6,230 nt of DNA from an uncultured Lachnospiraceae bacterium (GTDB lineage: Bacteria > Bacillota > Clostridia > Lachnospirales > Lachnospiraceae). The notes beneath the pieces were generated by a model. The model did no database searches. It was not told the DNA's origin and saw only the letters and a list, made by a program, of their open reading frames with translations. Made by a program: the position numbers and the translations under genes. Shown one piece after another: positions 1 through 5,329 of this stretch (its first letter is position 1; each line of letters starts with the position of its first letter). The DNA is taken from assembly GCA_944376975.1 (NCBI GenBank), contig CALWEE010000106.1, positions 1-6,230 of the forward strand. Reading direction: 5' to 3'.

Positions 1-91
1 GGGCGGTGATTTTCACCGCCGCTGCCTGCTCCGGCAGCGTGTTGCCCAGGGCGTTTCCGCCCAGGGCGATGACGATTCGATGATGATCCAT
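1..91 (-). CDS. arcC: Carbamate kinase, N-terminal fragment (cut by window edge)
   Basis: Carbamate kinase transfers phosphate between carbamoyl phosphate and ADP, giving ATP, ammonia and CO2; it is a cytosolic amino-acid-kinase-fold enzyme. Only the first 30 codons are present. They read MDHHRIVIALGGNALGN and onward; the I-A-L-G-G-N-A-L motif near the N terminus (residues 8 to 15) is the signature nucleotide/phosphate-binding start of carbamate kinases. The ATG at 91 lies 2 bases after the ygeW stop codon. No clear Shine-Dalgarno sequence stands at the usual distance (the nearest GGAGG is over 30 bases upstream), so translation probably depends on ribosomes finishing ygeW. No in-frame alternative start lies just upstream. 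In E. coli the equivalent in this cluster is yqeA, separated from ygeY by hyuA; here it follows ygeW directly. The family call is secure from the motif and context. Whether it is closer to ArcC or YqeA cannot be judged from 30 residues. Confidence 0.9.
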   Translation of the reverse strand, partial: MDHHRIVIALGGNALGNTLPEQAAAVKITA

Positions 92-93
92 AT

Positions 94-1287
94 TTACATC
101 CGTTTCCGCGGCGTATGCTCCGCCTCCAGCGCTTTTAAGAGGGCTGCCGGATCTTCGCATTTGGCGAGCATGATCATAGCCGCTATGATATAAGGTTTAA
201 AGCTGGCTTCTTTATAGAGGGGCGTCCGGTAGCGGTCGAATACGGAAGCGTCCACTTCGCCGGTCACGCAGCCTTCACCGGTGATGTCGGCGGGAAGGCA
301 GTGGAGATACAAAGCTTTTCCGCCTTTGGTCAGCTTCATCCGTTCTTCCGTGCATGCCCAGTCTTTATGGGTCGCGTTCTGGGCAAGCAGTTCTTTTTCC
401 AGAGCGTCGATACCGTCAAAATCATTGTTGCCGTAAAGGATGGTCCGTTTTTCCATGGCGGCGAAAGGCGCCCAGCTTTTCGGATAGACGATGTCGGCAT
501 CCCGGAACGCTTCGTCCATGTCGTGTGTCTTTGTGAAGGATCCTCCGGAAGCGGCCGCGTTTTTCCGGGCGACTTCTTCCACTTCCGGCATCACTTCGTA
601 GCCTTCCGGATGGGCAAGCACCACGTCCATGCCAAACCGGGTCATCAATCCGATCACGCCCTGAGGAACCGAGAGAGGTTTGCCGTAGGAGGGAGAGTAG
701 GCCCAGGTCATGGCGATCTTTTTGCCTTTCAGGTTTTCCGCGCCGCCGAATTCATGGATGATATGGAGCATATCGGCCATACACTGGGTAGGATGGTCGA
801 TATCGCACTGCAGGTTCACAAGGGTGGGCCGCTGTTCCAGCACCCCGTCCTGGTAACCTTCGGTCACGGCGTCGGCGACCTGGTGCATATAGGCGTTCCC
901 TTTGCCGATATACATATCGTCCCGTATACCGATCACGTCGGCCATGAAGGAGACCATGTTGGCCGTCTCGCGGACCGTCTCGCCGTGGGCGATCTGGGAT
1001 TTGCCTTCGTCCAGATCCTGGGGATGAAGCCCTAAAAGGTTGCAGGCGGAGGCGAAAGAAAAGCGGGTACGGGTGGAATTGTCCCGGAAAATGGAGATGC
1101 CCAGGCCGCTTTCAAATACTTTGGTGGAAATATTGTTCCGGCGCATAAAACGCAGGGCGTCCGCCAGGACGAATACGGCTTCAAGCTCCTCGTCGGTTTT
1201 TTCCCAGGTGAGGAAAAAATCGTTGTTGTACATATCTTTAAAATTTAACGCGTTTAAACGATCGATGTGATCCTGTAATGTTTTCAT
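94..1287 (-). CDS. ygeW: YgeW-type knotted carbamoyltransferase
   Basis: A 397-residue protein of the aspartate/ornithine carbamoyltransferase superfamily, matching the roughly 396-residue E. coli YgeW. Visible motifs are the carbamoyl-phosphate loop S-T-R-T-R at residues 71 to 75 (within FRDNSTRTRFSFA), DHPTQ at 164 to 168, and HCLP at 329 to 332, all diagnostic of the fold. The long STRTR-to-HPTQ segment with HGET near 101 and the WAYSPSYGKPLSVPQG stretch at 195 to 210 resemble YgeW and the knotted transcarbamylases rather than OTC or ATC. The YgeW substrate was long unknown. By context it probably works in the phosphorolytic direction on a ureido intermediate of purine breakdown, releasing carbamoyl phosphate for the adjacent carbamate kinase. 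The start at 1287 is chosen because AAAGGAG stands 9 bases upstream and homology begins there; the frame stays open for 79 more codons upstream, but those overlap ygeY and look non-native. The C-terminal tail ends HTPRKRM. Confidence 0.93.
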   Translation of the reverse strand: MKTLQDHIDRLNALNFKDMYNNDFFLTWEKTDEELEAVFVLADALRFMRRNNISTKVFESGLGISIFRDNSTRTRFSFASACNLLGLHPQDLDEGKSQIAHGETVRETANMVSFMADVIGIRDDMYIGKGNAYMHQVADAVTEGYQDGVLEQRPTLVNLQCDIDHPTQCMADMLHIIHEFGGAENLKGKKIAMTWAYSPSYGKPLSVPQGVIGLMTRFGMDVVLAHPEGYEVMPEVEEVARKNAAASGGSFTKTHDMDEAFRDADIVYPKSWAPFAAMEKRTILYGNNDFDGIDALEKELLAQNATHKDWACTEERMKLTKGGKALYLHCLPADITGEGCVTGEVDASVFDRYRTPLYKEASFKPYIIAAMIMLAKCEDPAALLKALEAEHTPRKRM

Positions 1288-1324
1288 GAACAAAAACTCC
1301 TTTGATGTTGTGGCGCGGTGCCAG

Positions 1325-1338
1325 GGCTTGGACAAGCC
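1325..1338 (-). other. Small stem-loop in the ygeY-ygeW intercistronic gap
   Basis: The 62-base gap (1288 to 1349) contains GGCTT, a GTCC loop and AAGCC on the minus strand. A weaker outer GCCA/TGGC pairing can extend it across an asymmetric internal loop. No U tract follows, so termination is unlikely. The rest of the gap holds the ygeW ribosome binding site AAAGGAG and nothing else recognisable. Confidence 0.3.
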
Positions 1339-1349
1339 GCTGATGGCGC

Positions 1350-2543
1350 TTATTTGCAGTAAACAGAGGGAAGCGCGGCATAGACGGCGGCGCAGCGTAC
1401 CAGATCCGCCTTCCATGTGCGCTCGTTCGGCGCGTGGGCCTGCGCTTCTTTTCCCGGGCCGAAGCCGATGCAGGGGATGCCGTAGCGGCCCATGATGGAC
1501 ACGCCGTTGGTGGAGAAGGTCCATTTATCCACTTTCGGTTCACCATACATGCCTTTGTAAGCGTCCACCATGGCCCGGGTAGCCGGATGGTCTTCCGGGA
1601 TGACCCAGGTGGGGAAATAGCAGTCTGTCGGGTAGACAAGGCCGGTATAGCTGGGCCGTTCATAAGTATACATGGAAACTTTGGCGCCGTATTTTTCAAC
1701 GGAAGGAAGGGCGCGTATCTGGTCCAGGGCCATCGTGTAGGTTTCGCCGTCGGTGAGGCGCCGGTCCAGGGAAACGCTGCAGCCGTCGGCCACCGCGCAC
1801 CGGGAAGGCGATGTATAAAAGATCTCGGAGACGGTGACCGTCCCTTTCCCAAGGAAAGCGTCGTCTTTTAATCGGGGATTTAAGTCCCGGACTTCCTGGA
1901 GGATATCTGCCATTTTGTAGATGACGTTGTTGCCCCGTCCCGGAGCGGAACCGTGACAGGAAATGCCTTTTACGTCCACCCGGATCTCCATGCGGCCCCG
2001 CTGGCCTCTGTAAATATTTCCGTCGGTCGGTTCGGTGATGACAACGAATTCCGGTTTGATCTTGTCTTCGTTATAAATATACTGCCAGCACAGGCCGTCG
2101 CAGTCTTCCTCCTGGATGGTGCCGGTGACAAGGACGGTATATCTATCGTTCAGAAGCCCCAGGTCTTTCATGATCCTGGCGCCGTATACGGCGGAAACGA
2201 TGCCGCCCAGCTGGTCGGAAGTGCCCCGGCCGCCGATCTCGGTGTCGGTTTCGTAGCCTTCATAAGGATCAAATTCCCAGTTGTCTTTGTTGCCGACGCC
2301 GACCGTGTCGATGTGTCCGTCATAGGCGATCAGGGTTTTGCCCTGACCCATGAACCCCAGCACATTGCCCATGGGATCGATCTCGACTTTATCAAATCCC
2401 AGTCCGCGCATCTCCTGGGCGATCCGGTCCACATGGCCCTTTTCGCCGCAGCTTTCTCCCGGGATCCGGACAAGATCCCTTAAAAAACGCGTCATGTCCG
2501 CTTCGTAATGTTCGGCGGCAGCTTTGATCTTCGCAAAATCCAT
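1350..2543 (-). CDS. ygeY: M20-family metallohydrolase YgeY
   Basis: A 397-residue M20/ArgE/DapE-type zinc hydrolase, close in length to E. coli YgeY (about 403). Metal and catalytic residues are visible in order: H77-x-D79 in AYDGHIDT, D110 in [10 protein letters not shown], the E145-E146 pair in IQEEDCDG, E171 in ITEPTDG, and H370 near the C terminus in [11 protein letters not shown]. The lid/dimerisation domain (roughly 180 to 295) carries CHGSAP with H197. The family hydrolyses amide bonds in N-acyl amino acids, dipeptides and carbamoyl compounds. Older labels call YgeY a peptidase or deacetylase. Beside YgeX and YgeW it more likely removes a ureido/carbamoyl group or opens a ring-derived amide on the way to 2,3-diaminopropionate; that role is inferred. 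The start at 2543 has an ideal AAGGAGGT 7 bases upstream. The gene lies 29 bases after ygeX and 62 before ygeW. No signal peptide is seen, so it is cytosolic. Confidence 0.93.
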   Translation of the reverse strand: MDFAKIKAAAEHYEADMTRFLRDLVRIPGESCGEKGHVDRIAQEMRGLGFDKVEIDPMGNVLGFMGQGKTLIAYDGHIDTVGVGNKDNWEFDPYEGYETDTEIGGRGTSDQLGGIVSAVYGARIMKDLGLLNDRYTVLVTGTIQEEDCDGLCWQYIYNEDKIKPEFVVITEPTDGNIYRGQRGRMEIRVDVKGISCHGSAPGRGNNVIYKMADILQEVRDLNPRLKDDAFLGKGTVTVSEIFYTSPSRCAVADGCSVSLDRRLTDGETYTMALDQIRALPSVEKYGAKVSMYTYERPSYTGLVYPTDCYFPTWVIPEDHPATRAMVDAYKGMYGEPKVDKWTFSTNGVSIMGRYGIPCIGFGPGKEAQAHAPNERTWKADLVRCAAVYAALPSVYCK

Positions 2544-2550
2544 ATGTATG

Positions 2551-2558
2551 ACCTCCTT
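2551..2558 (-). promoter_or_regulatory. Ribosome binding site of ygeY (full anti-Shine-Dalgarno match)
   Basis: AAGGAGGT on the minus strand, 7 bases before the ATG at 2543, pairs along its whole length with the 16S rRNA tail. It fixes the ygeY start. It is the strongest such site in the window and sits just after the stem-loop that closes ygeX. Confidence 0.8.
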
Positions 2559-2564
2559 TTGGTG

Positions 2565-2582
2565 GCCGCGGTCTACCGCGGC
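2565..2582 (-). repeat. GC-rich inverted repeat containing the ygeX stop codon
   Basis: GCCGCGGT and ACCGCGGC form a perfect 8-base inverted repeat with a 2-base centre; in RNA this folds as a 7-pair all-GC stem with a 4-base loop. The ygeX TAG stop codon lies in the loop region. The right arm ends only a few bases before the AAGGAGGT ribosome binding site of ygeY. No run of U follows, so it is not an intrinsic terminator. It may shape mRNA stability or ygeY translation. Confidence 0.6.
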
Positions 2583-3805
2583 ATGTCTGGATCGTCCAGG
2601 TGGAAAGACTTTCCTTCCCAGACGATGGCTTTGTATCTGTCCGGGTCCGTATCGCCTTCTGTGGAAAAGAGCAGGACCCGGGCGTTTTCATCAAGCTTCA
2701 GGGCGGCTTTTAAGTCGGCCAGTTCCGGCATGGTCATCAACGCGGCCAGAAGGCCGAAGGTGACGGCGCCGGATTCGCCGGAGGTGATGGGCATGTCGCC
2801 TTTGATGGGGGCGGCGAGCATGCGCATGCCCTTTTCGGCCACCCAGTCCGGGCAGGAAACGAAAGCCCGGGCATGGTTTTTTAAGATATCCCAGGAAAGG
2901 ATGTTGGGTTCGCCGCAGGCCAGTCCCGCCATGATCGTTGGCATGTCGCCGCCAACGTTCCTGGGCGCGCCGTCGCCGGCTTTCGCTCCCTGGTAAAGGC
3001 AGTCGGCCACATCGGATTCCACGACGGTGACGATGGGCGGGTTTTTAGGATACCGGTTGGCGAAATAGCCCTGGATGGCGCCGGCCAAAGATCCGACGCC
3101 GGCCTGTATGAAAATGTGGGTGGGAGCGGGCAGCCCTTCGCTCGCCAGCTGGTTGTTCGCCTCCATGGCCATGGTGCCGTAGCCCTGCATGATCCAGGAC
3201 GGGATCTCTTCGTAACCTTCCCAGGCGGTGTCCTGGACAACGACGCCATGGGGCGTTTTGGCGGCGTAAGCGGCGGCTTTGCGCACGCAGTCGTCATAGT
3301 TGAGATCTTCGATGGTCGCCTGGGCGTTTTCTTTGAGTATGTTGTCCAGGCGGCTTTGTGTCGTGCCCTTGGGCATGAAAACGACCGCTTTCTGCTTGAG
3401 CTTGTTGGCCGCCCATGCCACGCCCCGTCCGTGATTGCCGTCGGTGGCCGTGAAGAAAGTGGCCTGGCCGAAATCCCGGCGCAGCGCGTCGGATGTGAGC
3501 GTCGCGTAATCCAGCTGGGATATGTCCCTGCCGGTCTGGGCGGCGATATACCGGGCCATGGCAAAAGAACCGCCCAGGACTTTAAAGGCGTTCAGTCCGA
3601 AACGATAGGATTCATCTTTGACATGGATGCTGGCAAGGCCGAGATAGCGGGCCATTTCCGAAAGACGGGTCAGCGGGGTGACGTGGTACTGGGGAAAACT
3701 CTTGTGAAAATTTTCGGCTGCCGCCACATTCTCAAGGCTCATGACAGCGAGATGCTCATCCGCTGTTTTCGGCATGGCGTTGACAGCCCATTTGATGGGT
3801 TTCAT
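2573..3805 (-). CDS. ygeX: 2,3-diaminopropionate ammonia-lyase
   Basis: A 410-residue fold-type II PLP enzyme (E. coli YgeX/DpaL is about 398). It converts D- or L-2,3-diaminopropionate to pyruvate and two ammonia. The PLP-binding lysine is K75 in [13 protein letters not shown]. The D-G-N-H-G motif follows at 122 to 126, then D192 in [10 protein letters not shown], matching the two active-site aspartates described for E. coli (D120 and D189). The glycine-rich phosphate loop is AGVGSLAGA at 235 to 243, and STEGDTD lies at 381 to 387 near the C terminus. The start at 3805 is preceded by AGGAGG about 10 bases upstream and gives [10 protein letters not shown], as expected for the family. The open frame continues 138 codons upstream, across the divergent promoter and antisense to ssnA, so that part is not coding. 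It is the first gene of the minus-strand operon. Its product feeds pyruvate to central metabolism. Confidence 0.95.
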   Translation of the reverse strand: MKPIKWAVNAMPKTADEHLAVMSLENVAAAENFHKSFPQYHVTPLTRLSEMARYLGLASIHVKDESYRFGLNAFKVLGGSFAMARYIAAQTGRDISQLDYATLTSDALRRDFGQATFFTATDGNHGRGVAWAANKLKQKAVVFMPKGTTQSRLDNILKENAQATIEDLNYDDCVRKAAAYAAKTPHGVVVQDTAWEGYEEIPSWIMQGYGTMAMEANNQLASEGLPAPTHIFIQAGVGSLAGAIQGYFANRYPKNPPIVTVVESDVADCLYQGAKAGDGAPRNVGGDMPTIMAGLACGEPNILSWDILKNHARAFVSCPDWVAEKGMRMLAAPIKGDMPITSGESGAVTFGLLAALMTMPELADLKAALKLDENARVLLFSTEGDTDPDRYKAIVWEGKSFHLDDPDMPR

Positions 3806-3849
3806 ATGGGATCTTCCTCCTGTGTGAGACGTGTGTTTTTTCTGCTTAT

Positions 3850-3877
3850 AGGATAGCATATCAGGGCGGAAAATCAA
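3850..3877 (-). promoter_or_regulatory. Predicted promoter of the ygeX-ygeY-ygeW-carbamate kinase operon
   Basis: Read on the minus strand, a TTGATT -35 box (3877 to 3872) is separated by 16 bases from a TATCCT -10 box (3855 to 3850). TGC directly before the -10 makes it an extended -10 promoter. Transcription would start near 3843, leaving a leader of about 38 bases with AGGAGG before the ygeX ATG at 3805. No second gene start lies between. Boxes were found by eye against the housekeeping sigma consensus; the start site is not measured. Confidence 0.65.
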
Positions 3878-3887
3878 TAGGATTCTA

Positions 3888-3921
3888 AAAAATATTTTGG
3901 AAGCAACAAAAATATTTAGGA
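3888..3921 (+). repeat. Two AT-rich 14-base direct repeats, 20 bases apart, between the divergent promoters
   Basis: AAAAATATTTTGGA at 3888 to 3901 and AAAAATATTTAGGA at 3908 to 3921 match at 13 of 14 positions, offset by exactly 20 bases (about two helical turns). Each has a palindromic AATATT core (3891 to 3896 and 3911 to 3916). The two cores are equidistant from the two -35 boxes. They could be paired regulator sites, or UP elements: relative to the predicted ssnA start the right copy covers about -57 to -47, the distal UP position, and fits the AAAWWTWTTTT consensus at 10 of 11 positions. Confidence 0.55.
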
Positions 3922-3929
3922 TGGCCGCG

Positions 3930-3958
3930 TTGATTTTTAAATACCCGTATGATACACT
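3930..3958 (+). promoter_or_regulatory. Predicted promoter of the ssnA-ygfK operon
   Basis: A TTGATT -35 box (3930 to 3935) is followed after 17 bases by TACACT (3953 to 3958). TGA directly before it gives an extended -10 (TG-n-TACACT). The predicted start near 3965 leaves about 22 bases of leader containing GAAGGGG before the ATG at 3987. The -35 hexamer is identical to that of the opposing ygeX promoter. A rival TATGAT at 3948 to 3953 would sit only 12 bases from the -35 box and is less likely. Confidence 0.65.
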
Positions 3959-3986
3959 AAAACAAAAATGGAAAGAAGGGGTTTGC

Positions 3987-5327
3987 ATGATTTTGATCGG
4001 CGGCGGAAACGTGATCACCTGGGACCGGGAAAGGCCATTTATAGAGGATGGCGCCGTTTTGACAGACGGCGGCCGTATCCGGGCCTTGGGAAGTACGAAG
4101 GAGCTGAAAGAAACCTGGAAAGACGCGGAATATGTGGATGTTCGCGGCCGGCTGATCATGCCGGGCCTGATCAATATGCACGAACACATATACAGCGCCC
4201 TTTCGCGGGGGATTTCCATAAACGGCTACGCCCCCAAAGGGTTCCTTGATATCCTGGACGGTATGTGGTGGACCATTGACCGGCATCTGACAGAGGCGCA
4301 GACGCGCAAAAGCGCCCGGGCCACATACATAGACTGTATTAAAAACGGCGTGACGACGGTGTTCGACCATCACGCCAGCTACGGCAGCGTAAGCGGCAGC
4401 CTGTTCGCCATCGGAGAGGAAGCGCGGGATCTGGGCGTGCGGACATGCCTGTGCTATGAAGTCTCCGACCGGGACGGAGAAGAAAAAGCGCTGGCGGCCA
4501 TCCGGGAGAACCGGGATTTTATCCAATATACGAAACAGCTGGGCGGCGATGACCTGAAAGCCATGATGGGGCTGCACGCCTCCTTTACTTTATCGGATAA
4601 AACGCTGGAAGCGTGCCGCGCGGACACGCCGGAAGACGTGGGTTTCCATATCCATGTGGCGGAAGGCATCGAAGATCTTCACGATTGTCTCCATAAACAT
4701 GGAAAACGGATCGTAAACCGGCTGATGGACATGGACATACTGGGGGAAAAGACCTTGACGGCCCACTGTATTTATGTCAACCCGCAGGAGATGGAGCTGC
4801 TGAAAGCCACGGACACCATGGTGGTCCACAATCCGGAATCCAACATGGGCAACGCCTGCGGCTGCCCGCCCACCATGGAGATGGTCCGCCGGGGCATTCT
4901 GACCGGCCTGGGCACCGATGGCTATACCCATGATATGTTTGAATCGTATAAAGCGGCCAATGTGCTCCACAAACACAGCCTCTGCGATCCCGGAGCGGCG
5001 TGGGCGGAAGTGCCCCAGATGCTTTTTTACAATAACCGTCAGATGGCCAACCGGTATTTCGACGTGCCCCTGGGCATCCTTAAAGAAGGCGCCGCGGCCG
5101 ATATCATCGTGGCGGATTATGACCCTCTGACGCCCATGACGGCGGATAACCTGACCGGACATATGGTGTTCGGCATGAGCGGGAACAAAGTGGTCTCAAC
5201 GATGATCAACGGCGTGTTCCGTATGAAAGACCGGGAGCTGATCGGTATCGATGAAGCGCGGGAGATGGCGGAGTGCCGGGAGGAAGCCGGAAAACTGTGG
5301 GCTTCCATCAACAGCAAAGGAGAATGA
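3987..5327 (+). CDS. ssnA: SsnA-type amidohydrolase (aminohydrolase of purine catabolism)
   Basis: A 446-residue ATZ/TRZ-type amidohydrolase, near the 442 residues of E. coli SsnA. It begins with the beta-sandwich half (IGGGNVITWD). The TIM-barrel metal site follows: H65-E-H67 in GLINMHEHIYS, H221-I-H223-V-A-E226, H260 in TAHCIYVN, and D311 in GLGTDGYTHD. VVHNPESNMGNACG at 279 to 291 is another family hallmark. The C-terminal beta-sandwich strand DIIVADYDPLTPM closes the protein. Relatives deaminate or open heterocycles (guanine deaminase, chlorohydrolases, hydroxydechloroatrazine enzymes), so an aminohydrolase on a purine-derived ring is likely; the exact substrate cannot be read from sequence. 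The ATG at 3987 is chosen because GAAGGGG stands 5 bases upstream; the 30 further in-frame codons upstream overlap the promoter boxes. The stop lies 2 bases before ygfK, and the end of this gene carries the ygfK ribosome binding site. Confidence 0.93.
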   Translation: MILIGGGNVITWDRERPFIEDGAVLTDGGRIRALGSTKELKETWKDAEYVDVRGRLIMPGLINMHEHIYSALSRGISINGYAPKGFLDILDGMWWTIDRHLTEAQTRKSARATYIDCIKNGVTTVFDHHASYGSVSGSLFAIGEEARDLGVRTCLCYEVSDRDGEEKALAAIRENRDFIQYTKQLGGDDLKAMMGLHASFTLSDKTLEACRADTPEDVGFHIHVAEGIEDLHDCLHKHGKRIVNRLMDMDILGEKTLTAHCIYVNPQEMELLKATDTMVVHNPESNMGNACGCPPTMEMVRRGILTGLGTDGYTHDMFESYKAANVLHKHSLCDPGAAWAEVPQMLFYNNRQMANRYFDVPLGILKEGAAADIIVADYDPLTPMTADNLTGHMVFGMSGNKVVSTMINGVFRMKDRELIGIDEAREMAECREEAGKLWASINSKGE

Positions 5328-5329
5328 CC

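Noticed and set aside
44..68. Direct repeat GCCCAGGGCG at 44 to 53 and 59 to 68
   Set aside because: It is explained by the repeated A-L-G in the conserved ALGGNALG motif of carbamate kinase.
301..1035. 244-codon open frame on the plus strand antisense to ygeW
   Set aside because: It has no ribosome binding site and no recognisable motif. It mirrors a well-supported carbamoyltransferase gene; GC-rich coding DNA often leaves long open frames on the opposite strand.
2565..2582. Rho-independent terminator after ygeX
   Set aside because: The stem is strong but no U tract follows; ygeY starts within 29 bases with an excellent ribosome binding site, so readthrough is expected.
3116..3856. Plus-strand open frame antisense to ygeX
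   Set aside because: It runs through the PLP enzyme's conserved motifs on the other strand and ends in the promoter region. No start signal or domain is visible.
3897..3986. 30-codon N-terminal extension of ssnA
   Set aside because: It would contain the -35 and -10 boxes and has no ribosome binding site; family homology begins at ATG 3987.
3806..4219. 138-codon N-terminal extension of the ygeX frame
   Set aside because: It crosses the divergent promoters and the ssnA coding region; AGGAGG before the ATG at 3805 and the family N terminus fix the start.
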